A stretch of DNA of 18,975 bases from Haplosporangium gracile (Eukaryota > Mortierellomycota > Mortierellomycetes > Mortierellales > Mortierellaceae). Each line of letters starts with the position of its first letter. The first letter of the stretch is position 1. This document shows positions 1 to 9,972 of the stretch, piece after piece. A program made the translations under genes and the position numbers. Below the pieces are notes generated by a model, which worked only from the letters and a program-made list of their open reading frames with translations, did no database searches and had not been told where the DNA came from. Location: contig JAAAUF010000378.1 of the NCBI GenBank assembly GCA_015499985.1, positions 1 through 18,975 of the forward strand, read 5' to 3'.

Positions 1-234
1 ATGTCTTCAAAGATCACGCGCACTATCATCAAGCGAGTCCCAGCATGGCTCATGCGAAAAATGGAGTCTCAGCAATACTGCCATCGTCCTCAGGTTGCAT
101 TCTTGCCTCCCATAGAGGACAAGGGCACCTTCCGACCAGGTCCTCAGCCTAGCTTGGCTATCAAGGCACCTCAAGAAAAGACGGCGACTGAGCCTGCCGC
201 TAATGAAACTAAGCAATCGACCACTATAGCCTGA
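1..234 (+). CDS. Possible 3' end of an unrecognised protein-coding gene
   Basis: The frame is open from the first base and ends at TGA 232-234, giving 77 residues. The window happens to begin with ATG, so I cannot tell whether this is the true start or an internal methionine of a gene cut by the window edge; I favour a truncated gene. The N-terminal half is basic (KITRTIIKRVPAWLMRKM) and is followed by a Pro-rich stretch and a Thr/Glu/Lys-rich tail that looks disordered. No family is recognised. An AATAAA lies 73 bases past the stop, as expected for a 3' end. The opposite strand is also open here, so the call rests on position and the downstream poly(A)-like signal only. Confidence 0.35.
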   Translation: MSSKITRTIIKRVPAWLMRKMESQQYCHRPQVAFLPPIEDKGTFRPGPQPSLAIKAPQEKTATEPAANETKQSTTIA

Positions 235-306
235 AGTTACAGATTCGCTGCTCTAAAGTGTTGGCTTAGTGCTACCCTGGAATAATTAATTGTTTGGTAC
301 TATTAA

Positions 307-312
307 AATAAA
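307..312 (+). terminator. Candidate poly(A) signal AATAAA
   Basis: A canonical AATAAA hexamer sits about 73 bases downstream of the stop at 232-234. It would serve the partial gene at the left edge. The rest of 235-564 is AT-rich with a 9-10 base T run near 420 and shows nothing else I can name. Confidence 0.35.
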
Positions 313-564
313 AGTACGGTTCGCACATAGAAAACACGACATTTCTGTTCTACATACATCGGCATGCGAAGGGATTGGGATTCAGGTAAATAGAAAATGA
401 CAGGTTCAAAATCTCCAATTTTTTTTTTATTCTAGTGACAAATTAACCATTGAATATAAGGTAGATATATCAGACAGATGAGTAGTTGAGAACAAAGTTG
501 GATCGGACAAACGTCTGAGCTCGATAGATCAACATGGTCGGGTAGTACCAGCTTTGCCAGCATC

Positions 565-1898
565 TTACATATCCTTCAAAAAGTTTGAGGCGATATAATG
601 AGGCTTTTTCCCATTAAGTAGGCGCCATTGAGGACGAGTTAACGTTTCAGGCCTTCGACACTGCCTCAGTCTTGATTTTTTCAACGTCGCGATCAAACAA
701 ATCAAACTCTAAAGATTCGAGCTTGGAGCAACCCCATTTCTGGCTTTGCCATACATCTAGGATCTTTTGGCAATTTTGAGGAGCTTCCGAAATCTTGAAC
801 TTCTTGAGACGGCGACATTGAACAAGGAGTTGAAGTACCATGTGGGTACGGTTCGTGCCATTTCCATGGCTGTCCCACATGATTGTCAGCTTCTCGAGGG
901 CTTCACGTTGGGAGATGACGGCTGAAATCCAAGTCAATGCTCTATGGCATTTCATGGACAACCAACTCGATTAATCCTGCAGCGGATGACTTTCGAATGA
1001 GATTCGCTGCCGCGAGTGGTTTATCCTGGCGGAAACTGTAGTCTATCTCGAACTGTTGAAACAAGGGACAGGAATTGCAGAGGCAAGCGGTAAGATCGGC
1101 AAAGTCGCGGTCGCTGTAATCGTTCGATACTTTTCAACATCAGTCACTTGAGTCCACGAGAGGATTCAACTATGCCCCGAAGAACCTCAATAGAGGAGAA
1201 ATGCTCGTCGACCCAGCCAGAAATGTCTCCGCAAGCTGCGGCAAAATCATAGGAGTGTCTTGCGTGCTGATATTAGATGGTTTTTTCGTCTTGTTGGACG
1301 ACATGTTGGGTCCAAAGCCATCTATGTTGCAGGGCTCCAAAGTTTGTAAAGTTTCCGTCATGAGTTGGAGAATGTTGAGGGCGGACTCCCCATTGTTAAT
1401 CCAACAATTAAGCTGCAGCTTCTGAACTCGTTCTAGCTTGGCAAAGTGCTCTGGCTCCAGCTACCCTCGCTCGAAATCAGACAGTAGCAAATCCTTCAAT
1501 TTGGGGTTCCACTTCAGCAGTTATCGTTTCAGGTCGATGTTGTAAGTTTCATGTTGGAGGTTTTTGTACAAATGCAGCTCGACAAGTCGAGTGCAATCAA
1601 GTTTGGTAAGGTCGAACGGGTCTACGTGCATGTATTGGGTGTGATCGTCATTGGCATTTAACACTTCGTGTGAAAACATGCGAAAGTTCAGAACCCTAGA
1701 AATGGACCAAAGTAATGTCTTAAAAACACTGTTTCACAGACGAGAGACTCGCATGCACGCGACGAGACGGTCGAAATTTACTTTTCCGTCATACCATCGT
1801 GCATTGGACATATCCACCGTAAGACGGAACGATTCTCTTATGATGGATAAGAGTTCGGGGCTTTGACTACGAGGGGTTTTGTGAGTGGCAACGAGACT
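565..1898 (-). pseudogene. Degenerate F-box/LRR-like protein gene
   Basis: Reading the minus strand gives an N-terminal F-box-like segment (PELLSIIRESFRLTV near 1860-1815, then VACMRVSRL, a stop, and NSVFKTLLWSISRV near 1755-1690). After it come leucine-rich segments typical of fungal F-box/LRR proteins, for example LTKLDCTRLVELHLYKN, LKDLLLSDFERG, LERVQKLQLNCW, LVQCRRLKKFKI and CSKLESLEFDLFD. The frame is broken. There are in-frame stops at 1734-1736 (TGA where the family has Trp), 1521-1523, 1461-1463 and 1144-1146. Apparent frameshifts lie near 1200, 1115-1140, 945-960 and 650. The last readable part (LTRPQWRLLNGKKP) ends at a stop at 565-567. No start methionine was found; the frame upstream is closed by TAA at 1899-1901. 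F-box proteins normally recruit substrates to SCF ubiquitin ligases. The number of lesions argues for an old pseudogene rather than a sequencing error or introns. Confidence 0.75.
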
Positions 1899-3953
1899 TA
1901 ATTATTCTGCATGGTAACTGGTGGAAGGGAAAGGATGAGATGAAAGAGTTGAATGAGGTTGAGTAAAATTGTGAATGAGAGTGTAGTAGCTTGTGAAGTA
2001 TGACGGAAAAGAGATATTTGAAGAAAGTCTGTCGTGCATGTACTGTATGTATCTCTCCACACACGCAGGCTGGCGTGGTATCCTCCTCAAGTGACATGCC
2101 TCGGCAGCACATGAATGTAATAAGTACTTCATCTCCTTCGTGCTCATCTCTTCACTATCACTCTACGCCACTCATGGTCGAGAAGAACGGAATGATAGGA
2201 TGAAGGAATGATCCCGCATGGCATAACATGGTATGATATTACGCAGCACTACTAACGAGGACATTACCACCACGACCACGACAACACATTCCTAATCATG
2301 GGTTCCATGACGCCAGAAGAGATGGTCCTGCCTTCCCTTGCCTTCCCTTGCCGAAGTATAGTATAAAAAGATGATGGTTGTTATGCCCCCCTATTTTATT
2401 CAGTAACAAGGAAGCTGTTGTTGATCTGTCTGTGGTCACGGATCATGCAAGTGAGTCAGGATAAAAAAAAAATTAGGGGCCAAACTCTTTTTTTGTTCGT
2501 CGTGTCTCGTTTTTTCCCCTTTTGCTATGAGGGATGGCTGGACCGAACAAGATATGTCATCGGCCCAAAGACCCTATAAGCTCCTATCTGAAGGAGGGGT
2601 CGAGTATGTTTTCAATAAGAGATAGGGAGAGAGAACAGGGCCTATTGGATCAGTGGCAACGACATGGTCCATTTTCCCATCGCTCAATATGCTATTCATA
2701 CTAAGGCTGTGCGTGGGGTGTGAGGGTAGGAGTATTATGCGGTGCAACCATCTAAAAGGTCTCGTCCCTGAACACAAAAGGAAGAGTCTTTATTTTGGTA
2801 CACGGCTCATTGTGTGCCTGCATGTGACCATATTCTTTTCCTTAACCCCCATGGCCAATGGCTGACTTGTGGGTGGTCAACGACAATGAAGCAGAAGGGG
2901 GTTGGCCAAGGAATAAGGCAAGAAGTTGAACGAGAATCTCCCTCCATAAACGAAAAACAAAAATACAGAAAAAGGAGCAGATAAGGGCGACATGAGCACT
3001 TTTGATGTTTTGCTTTTTCAGATGGCATTCCTCCTCTCAGCCCTGTGTCATTTGTCCCAGGGAACACAGGCCAGCTGGCCTTACTATTTGCTTGTGCCTT
3101 TTTTTTCCCCTTTTGTTGTGGTAGGTAGGGTTGTGCTCTTGCGCATAATAAGCAAACAAAACACAAAGGGCGTCGATGATGCTGTCGAGCGAGTGGCTGT
3201 TTGGGTGCTGAATGATTTCCAGGGCGGGAAAATATTGCATGAAAGGTTGCCTGACCTGCCCTCTCGTTCTTTCGTTCCATCCTCCTCTATCTCTTCCTCT
3301 CTCTCGCTCGTTCTTGTACACAAACACCCACACTTCAGCCTGCAGAGCAATCGCCTTCTGACTCTCTGACTCAATGCGCTTGCATTGTCAAGATAGACAT
3401 GGAGCGTACACCTTGAGCATATGGGAGAAATGAACGAAAAAGGCTAGTGACATAAGAGTGGTTGCTTCTCCATTCGATGGGAGATGAGTGCAAGTTAACT
3501 GCTACTTCCGGGAGTTTGGACATGGGTGGCGCTAAGGAAGAAAGAAGAGAGGAGAGCAATGGGCCCGGACCATGTTCTCCATGGTAGTTCGCTCATGATC
3601 CTCGTCGGCGATGCATTAAATATTTCGCTTGAGTATTAGCAATGAGACCATTGGGGGTCTGATACAGGTAGGAGAAAGGGAAAGGCATGTCAACGGTTCT
3701 TTTTTCTTCTCCACTTGCTTCCCCTTATCCTCTACCCCTGTTTGCGACAGGAATTGGGGGAGGGAGAAGGTACATGGTACATGATTGACTATGCTATTTC
3801 TCCTTCTCCCTTCAAGGTCTTTTCTGTGCAAGAAGGTAGAGTCAAGCAAGAAATAAGGACAGTGCAACCCCATGGTCGACATCTTTTCCTCCTCTATACA
3901 AAGAGGAGTTTATAAAGGGAGAGTGTATGTATGTATTGCACAAGCAGCAGTTC

Positions 3954-3956
<3 letters not shown>

Positions 3957-3984
<28 letters not shown>
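3957..3984 (+). repeat. 28-T homopolymer run
   Basis: Twenty-eight consecutive T on the + strand, 40 bases past a TATAAAG string (3911-3917) and followed by purine-rich sequence. Poly(dA:dT) tracts exclude nucleosomes and are frequent in fungal promoters; the length may also carry assembly error. Confidence 0.9.
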
Positions 3985-4424
3985 CCCAGACAAAGGACAA
4001 AGAGAGAGAAAGAGAGTTGAGCTTGCTTTTGCTCCCATCGTTGTCGTGTCACCAGACATGTCATCCCCTTTTTTGCGCGCCATTTTTTTTTTGTCCTTCT
4101 GTCACCCTTTTTTTTTCCTCATCCGCTGCTCTCTATCCCTTTGAGTTTGTCTGTGTCTATGTGGGTGGGTCCATCCCATTGAACAAACGAGGCAAAGAGC
4201 AAGCCGTATATACTACCATGCCACATGGTGTCGTTGCAAGGACAGTAGCAAAATGCAAATGGTCGAACCATGGGTCCATTCAATCAATACCACGAGCGAA
4301 GTGCAACCAACCAAAAAGGAGGGAGAGGGACTTGACTTGGAACTGAATTAGTAGTAGCACAACGTAGTACTGGATACCATGCCCATGCCCACAACAATGC
4401 CAATTCCCCATTGCCTTGTATTCT

Positions 4425-4448
4425 TGTTGTTGTTGTTGTTGTTGTTGG
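4425..4448 (+). repeat. (TTG)n trinucleotide microsatellite
   Basis: About eight uninterrupted TTG units, read as CAA on the other strand. It gives an artificial poly-Gln or poly-Val/Leu in overlapping frames but lies in intergenic DNA. Confidence 0.85.
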
Positions 4449-5170
4449 ACAAAAGGGCCATCTCTATCCATCTTTATCAACTAACCTCCCCTGTATTGCC
4501 CCCCTTCCCCTTTCCCCCTTCCATAAATACGTGCGCCTTTGCCCATCTCGCCTTCTTCCTCCTTTTCTTCTTCCCTTTTCTTCCTTCCTGTCATCCTTCA
4601 CTCTTCTCTTTCCCTCCACCCCAACCAATCTGCCCCGACCTTCTCTCTTCCTTCACTTTACTCTATTCCCCTGTCTCCTTTTTTTTTCCGCGCTTCTTTT
4701 CTTGTCTCTTATTCGTCCGTACGTTTCTTCTATTCTCCTTGTCCCTTGTCCTCCACATCGTGATAATTGTCCCTGTCCAGCTCCATTCCTCTCTCACACT
4801 CATAAAACAACAGAAATGCACAAATGATAGTTTTTTAACTCTTCCTTCTTCGTTTCTTCTTTTACTCTTCAATAGTTCCCACACTTTCTTATCCATTTCC
4901 ATTTACTTAACGAAAGCACGCCGATTGTACCATTCCCGCCCAACTTTTCTTCCAGCTTCAAATCTCGAGTTATCCTTCACAGCCACTCCTTGGTCTTCTT
5001 TCCTTGCTTCGACTCTTCACCCACGACCGTTCGCACACCCTTGTGGGCCTTTTACGACAAAAACAACCTTATACCACTTACAGGCTATTCGAGCAAATCT
5101 ACACAGCATCAACAACAACTCGAGCAAGTGCATTTTACGACTAGATACCAGTCCGCTTTTACAACCAAAG

Positions 5171-5450
5171 GTGAGTTGAGCAGGTGTAGATTGTCAAGGG
5201 GAAACTTTGGAGTGGGTTGAATTCTTGTTGGCTAATTCGAAAATTCACTTCAATGGCTCTCAAGGAAAGAAAAACTTGTCTACTGCCTTTCTGACACACT
5301 CCTTGACCGTTGGTCTTCACTCTCCTCTTTTTTATCTTCTCTACTCGCACTTCAACTTCATAGCAAACCAGTACATATACCCAGCTTAGAACACAAGTAC
5401 CTCAAGCGTCCCCTATAACTAACAAGAAAAAAACACTAACACCAAACAAG
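5171..5450 (+). other. Putative 5'UTR intron of the acidic-protein gene
   Basis: A strong donor AAG|GTGAGT lies at 5171, at the end of the pyrimidine-rich leader. A branch-like CACTAAC (about 5434) and CAAG at 5447-5450 offer an acceptor just upstream of the ATG at 5465; another AG at 5460 is possible. No coding frame is needed to join across it, so the intron would lie wholly in the leader. Transcript data would be needed to fix the ends. Confidence 0.45.
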
Positions 5451-5464
5451 ATCCAAAAAGAAAA

Positions 5465-6007
5465 ATGGCAATGGTTTCCAATTCAGCATCAAGACTGGAT
5501 ACGATCTCCAAGAACCGAATCTCGTTCCGCGAGGACTTGAACACCCGCCACTGCAACGACGACAGTGACGGTTTCAGTGACGACAGTCTGTCTGACGACG
5601 ACGATGAGACTTCTCCATCCAAGGACCCGGAGACAGCAGAGATCGCGAACATGGAGCGGAGAGCGTTGAAGTACCGCAAGTCGTTGACGATGTTGAATCA
5701 GCTTGCAGGGTTGAAGTTGACAGGCACCGGTGAAAATGGTGGTGGCGGCGATGGTGCGAGTGGTGCGAATGGAGTGAAACAACCGTCGAAGGAGCATCTT
5801 TTAGCGGCCAAGAAGAGTATTGATGACCTTACGGCGTGGGTAAGTTGTAGTCGATTGTTTATTTTCTTGTTTTGTTGGACTGAAGTGATGATATAGCGAC
5901 TGACCAGTGGTAATTTTTTTTTACTGAATGAATATAACATATCATGATAGGTGAATGCGGCGGCATTGGAGGGAGATGACGATCCTTTTGGCGATGATGA
6001 TGATTGA
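5465..6007 (+). CDS. Small acidic hypothetical protein, two exons
   Basis: Exons 5465-5839 and 5951-6007; the intron 5840-5950 has donor GTAAGT and acceptor ATAG and sits between codons. The product is 143 residues. The start has a good context (aaaaATGgc). Residues about 32-57 are an Asp/Ser-rich acidic tract. Residues about 57-86 (ETAEIANMERRALKYRKSL and on) look helical with alternating charge. Residues about 88-105 are a Gly/Ala/Asn linker. Residues about 108-143 are a second helix ending in a very acidic tail (DDDPFGDDDD). There is no presequence, signal peptide or membrane segment. I do not recognise the family. Acidic ends with a short helical core would fit a soluble adaptor or chaperone-like partner, but this is a guess. 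It lies 346 bases upstream of the hydroxyacyl-CoA dehydrogenase on the same strand. Confidence 0.7.
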
Positions 6008-6353
6008 GCACATGGGAGAGAGTGAGCTGGCTTTTTTTTTTTGATACATCGTATACACCATGTCTCCGCCCTGGCCCCTTTCACCTTTGCACCGCCAGGC
6101 ACAATCAGCCTGCAGTCGTGGAACCATATTTGTTTTCCAGCCCGCGCAAAAAATAATTTTGTGTTCAAAAATCACACTCTCAGACTCACTCAAAAAGTAT
6201 TTACCCTTTCACTTCCCTCCATACACACCCACACACCCACACACACCCAATAATAATAAAAAGCGAGTTTCTCTTCTGCCCCTGATCTCTTTTTCCTTTT
6301 CTTCTTTCCCTCATCCCCACTCTCTCCATTCACTCACACTACACGCATCCACC
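6008..6353. promoter_or_regulatory. Intergenic region: 3'UTR of acidic-protein gene and promoter of the dehydrogenase gene
   Basis: These 346 bases must hold both the 3' end of the upstream gene and the promoter of the next. An AATAAA at 6255-6260 could be the poly(A) signal of the upstream gene. CA-rich repeats (about 6224-6248) and a C/T-rich leader (about 6270-6352) run up to the ATG. No TATA box or CCAAT motif stands out. Confidence 0.5.
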
Positions 6354-8084
6354 ATGGTCTTTGCTCTCGCCCGTGCCGCCTCATCCCGCACCTCTCACTG
6401 GAGCGTCAAGGTACATTCCCCTTCCTCCCTCCTGCTTTACATCACATTCGTCTTGCAGCTCTTACTTCTTTCTCTTGCGATCTAATGACTGTGCGTCTGA
6501 TCTAATTCACAGAAGCGCTAATCAACCTCCTCGCTCTTTTCTTGACATCTCATCACATATAGTCGTTCCACTCATCCAGCACTAGCTTGGTACATAGTCA
6601 GCCCTCCATCGAAAAAGAAACAGAAAAAAAAACAGGAGGACAGTTTTACTTACCCAGGATATTATCCATCTAACCATATACCCACTTCCCTTTTCTCCTC
6701 CCTCTTTGTAACTGTTACAGCATGGCGTTAAGCACGTCGGTGTCCTCGGTGCCGGTCAGATGGTACGTTTCTTTTCCATACACGTTCAAGATTGTTGCTG
6801 TAATAGGCTAATTACCAGCATACGGGTTCAGTAGTTTTTAACACTTCTCTTTTTTTCAACGTAAACTTGTAGGGTTTGGGAATTGCTTTGGTTGCTGCCA
6901 ATGTCTCCAAGCTTCCCGTCTTGTTACTCGACACTAACGAGGCTCAGCTCAACAAGGGCATGAAGTTCATGGGTGCGTCTTTTTCTTTTGTCTTTTGTCA
7001 CACCGTGAACTCAACAGCAATATCTGGCAGGGGTCGCATCAGGTTTGGATGAGAAGTGTATCCGGAGCACGAAAATTGACCACCCGAGGAAGCCGTGGGA
7101 AAATTATCCATTCGGGAGCTTTTTTTATATTTTATTTTATTTTATTTCTGTGACGGTGCACAATCGATTCTCGCCTACCCCAGATCCCAAAATAACACTC
7201 ACGAAGAGAGAGAGAGAGCAATTGAAGCTAACAATCACCTTGTCCGTAACAAATAGATTCATTGTTGAAGAAGGATATCGCCAAGGGCCGTTTGACCGAG
7301 GCTCAGGCTGAGGAGACCAGATCGCGTGTCAAGACGACCCAGAGCATGGCCGATTTCTCCAACGTCGACTTTGTGATCGAGGCCGTCTCTGAGAACCCCA
7401 CCCTCAAGGCCAACCTCTTCCGTGACCTGGCCCAGGCCACCCCCAAGCACGCCATCCTCGCCTCCAACACTTCGAGCATCAGCATCACCAAGATTGCTGC
7501 CGCTGCCAAGGGTCGTGAGGAGCAGGTGATCGGAATGCATTTCATGAACCCCGTCCCTGTCATGAAGCTGGTTGAGATCATCCCTGGCTTGGCGACCTCA
7601 AACGAAGTCTTGAGGACCACCAAGGATTTGGCGGTTTCTATGGGCAAGACCTGCACCGTCTCTCAGGATGTTCCGGGTTTCGTTGCTAACCGTCTCTTGA
7701 TGCCCTACATCAACGAGGCCATCATCGCCTATGAGACGGTACGTTCTATTTTTTCTTGCGTTTTTGTATTGTTGTTGCTGCGTAGAAAAACAGTGCTTTT
7801 CGGCCGTGTTTGTACTTACAATACCTTTTTTTTCTTTTACAATTGAAAAACAGGGCATTGCCAGCAAGGAGGATATCGATACGACCATGAAACTCGGAAC
7901 CAACATGCCCATGGGCCCTCTGACTTTGGCCGATTTCATTGGTTTGGATACCTGCTTGGCCATCATGAGGGTCCTCCACGAGCAGTTGGGTGATACCAAG
8001 TACCGCCCCAGTGTCTTGTTGAACAAGATGGTCGATGCCGGTTGGGTTGGAAAGAAGTCTGGACGCGGTTTCTACATCTACTAA
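6354..8084 (+). CDS. HADH: Mitochondrial L-3-hydroxyacyl-CoA dehydrogenase (HADH/SCHAD type)
   Basis: Catalyses NAD-dependent oxidation of (S)-3-hydroxyacyl-CoA to 3-ketoacyl-CoA, the third step of beta-oxidation, in the mitochondrial matrix. Exons: 6354-6410, 6563-6589, 6721-6762, 6873-6972, 7257-7738, 7854-8084; total 312 residues, close to human HADH. The first 28 residues form a presequence ([19 protein letters not shown] plus SFHSSSTSL) without acidic residues. The Rossmann fold starts at 31 with GAGQMG at 38-43, split by intron 3 between M42 and G43. ASNTSSISI follows at 144-152. The catalytic pair is His170 ([15 protein letters not shown]) and Glu182, the usual 12 apart. [13 protein letters not shown] marks the start of the C-terminal helical domain, and GRGFYIY closes the protein. 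All joins keep frame. A 3-hydroxybutyryl-CoA dehydrogenase reading is possible for the same family, but the motifs match the mitochondrial eukaryotic type best. Confidence 0.95.
6563..6589 (+). other. 27-nt microexon of the dehydrogenase gene (presequence)
   Basis: Acceptor ATATAG ends at 6562 and donor GTACAT begins at 6590. The exon is nine codons (SFHSSSTSL) in phase 0 with both flanking exons. R/S-F-H-S-S is a familiar end of fungal mitochondrial presequences, and it leads directly into [12 protein letters not shown]. Without it, a single 310-base intron (6411-6720) would still keep the frame, so alternative skipping is possible. Confidence 0.75.
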
Positions 8085-8170
8085 GCACGTTTTTGTCTCT
8101 ACAGTGTGTTTCATTTAATATATCATAGTATTTTTCATCGATATTTTGATGCAGAAACAGGTCTATTGTA

Positions 8171-8176
8171 TTTATT
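8171..8176 (-). terminator. Candidate poly(A) signal for the release-factor gene
   Basis: TTTATT on the + strand reads AATAAA on the minus strand, 48 bases past the release-factor stop codon. It lies within the 139-base gap between two convergent genes, so the two transcripts probably overlap at their 3' ends. Confidence 0.5.
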
Positions 8177-8223
8177 TTGTGCTTGGTATGTCTGCGAGGA
8201 AGAAGGGGAAGGCAGAGAAGGAA

Positions 8224-9972
8224 TTAGGCAATTTCATCGTTCATGGCCATCAAGAGGTCGGTCTGCTCTTCGACGCGAAGGGCCTGGATGAATTCTGGCA
8301 ATGCGGCGCCGTCGAGGACGGATTCGAGTTCGTGCAGCGTCTTGTTGATCCTATGGTCCGTAACCCGGTTCTAATTCATCGATATAATTGATAAAAGGAA
8401 ACAGAGTGAGCTACATATTCATTCAGTAATAGCAAAAAAATAAGAATAAACGGACAAGCCAACATCCGAACGTACCTGGGGAAAGTTGTAAGTCCTAATC
8501 TTTTCAGACCGCGATCCACCACCGACCTGTGCTCTCCTCGAATCGCGTCTCTCCAACGCCAGCTTCTCTCTCTCTCTCTCATACAACTTGGCCCTCAGAA
8601 TTGTAAATGCCTTGGCTCTGTTCTTCTGATTCGACCGCTCATCTTGAATAGCGACCACAATCCCCGTCGGCAAATGTGTCAGCCGAATCGCCGAATCTGT
8701 CGTATTAACCTTCTGACCCCCCGAACCAGATGCGCGGAAAACATCGACGCGAATATCGGAGTCGGCGATTTGGACTTGAACTTCTGTGGGTTGGGGCATG
8801 ATGGCGACGGTGATGGTAGAAGTATGGATACGGCCTTGGGTTTCTGTGGCGGGGACGCGCTGGACACGGTGGACGCCTGATTCGTATTTTAGGTGGCCGA
8901 ATACGTTGTTTCCTGTGATTGCTATCGTTGCGTCCTTTTTTAATTATGTTTTTTTTGTTGGAGGTGTAAAAGTAGGGGCGTCAGTTGTTTTGTATAGTGA
9001 TCAGGGAAAGAAGCAAGAAATTACGGCCCAGAATGATATTCAAGATTAGAACGTGAAAGCAGGGGCCGTCGATATAATTACCTTGATGGCACCAAGTCCG
9101 TCATGAGTTTTAGAAATTTCCTCCCACCTCCATCGCTGTCGTTCCGCAAACCGCTCATACATCCTCAAGATATCTGCCGCAAACAATCCAGCCTCATCAC
9201 CACCCGTACCCGCCCGAATCTCCAATAACGCGTTACCCTCATCCGCCAAATCCTTGGGCACCATAGCCAACAATAACTCGTTCTCCCCGTCTATAATCGC
9301 CTCCGTGGTCGACTTGATCTCTTCCTGCGTCATCTCCAACAGATCCTTATCCTCATTGGTGAGAGGATCGTCGAGCATTTGTTGGAGAGAGAAGAGGTCC
9401 CGGATTTGTGATTCGATCTCGGAGTACTTGTCGGTGATCAGTGAGAGGTCGTGAAGTTGTTTTGTCAGTTCTGCGAATTTTGCGGGCGAGAGGTCGTCTT
9501 GAGGTGAGGAGGAGGTAGAGGTGCTGTTGATGTCTTTGAGGATTTTGTCATGGAGCTCTTTCATGGATTCGAGTTTGGGTTTCATTTTGTTCAACATTGG
9601 GTTTTGGAACAAGAATCCGGAGGAAGTCGACGACGACGAGGAGGAGGAAGGTTTTTTGTTTAGGAGGAAAGAGGATGTTGAGAATCCTTGTTGATGGTTG
9701 AATGATGGTTGATCCTGAGTCCAGCCGTCTCCTGAGAGGACGAGCGGCGTCGATCGGACGAAATTATGGGATCCCGAAATATGTCGTGGTAGCCCGCTGC
9801 CGCTGTTGCTGGATATTGATCCGAGTGGTTGTCCGTTGGCGGCGGTCCTTGTATGAATAGTCTTGAAGGTTGTTATCCTTGAGAGGGTCCATGATGAGAG
9901 AAATATGCGCCGGGTGAGAGCGGTTGTGGCCTGCCTTGAGACGGTGGCAGCAGCGGAGAGACATGCGACCAT
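8224..9972 (-). CDS. MRF1: Mitochondrial class I peptide chain release factor 1
   Basis: Recognises UAA/UAG on mitochondrial ribosomes and releases the finished chain. Exons on the minus strand: 9972-9082, 8934-8476, 8370-8224; introns 8935-9081 (GTAATT...AAAG) and 8371-8475 (GTACGT...TTAG), both phase 0; 498 residues. The first ~120 residues are an extension: a presequence ([20 protein letters not shown]) and a Ser-rich tract near 105-119. The homologous core begins about residue 124. The PCRF domain has [11 protein letters not shown] at 254-264. The stop-codon-reading PAT tripeptide is at 325-327 ([14 protein letters not shown]). The catalytic GGQ is at 369-371 ([16 protein letters not shown]). 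[15 protein letters not shown] spans the second splice. PAT rather than SPF makes it an RF1, not an RF2, type. Yeast Mrf1 and human MTRF1L are shorter because their leaders are shorter. Confidence 0.95.
8566..8580 (-). repeat. Coding (GA)n microsatellite in the release-factor gene
   Basis: A (TC)n run on the + strand reads as GA repeats in the coding strand and encodes alternating Arg/Glu (LYEREREK) in the helical part after the GGQ loop. Slippage of other than three bases would break the gene. Confidence 0.7.

Larger units (their letters stand above)
1899..5170. other. Gene-poor 3.3-kb intergenic stretch, low complexity, ending in a pyrimidine-rich leader
   Basis: No frame here shows a recognisable family, codon-like composition or a convincing set of splice sites. 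The left part (1900-3900) is mixed sequence with short C/T and purine tracts and a tandem pair of a 10-mer (ccttcccttg) at 2331-2350. TATA-like strings lie at 2362-2368 and 3911-3917 but no gene starts close to them. From about 4480 to 5170 the + strand is strongly pyrimidine-rich, with few purine runs. This is common just upstream of highly expressed fungal genes and fits a promoter plus 5' leader for the gene at 5465. Confidence 0.6.

Noticed and set aside
2807..3280. 157-codon open frame on the minus strand
   Set aside because: Overlaps other open frames on both strands, contains low-complexity Lys and Cys/Phe stretches, no recognisable domain and no start context or splice partners.
4261..4280. 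GGTTCGACC-like B-box on the minus strand
   Set aside because: No A-box or acceptor stem at the expected distance.
4379..5179. Open frame of 266 codons on the + strand
   Set aside because: The product is almost all Leu, Ser, Pro and Phe because the DNA is pyrimidine-rich; two other frames are open across much of it too, and there is no family resemblance. It is better read as leader/promoter.
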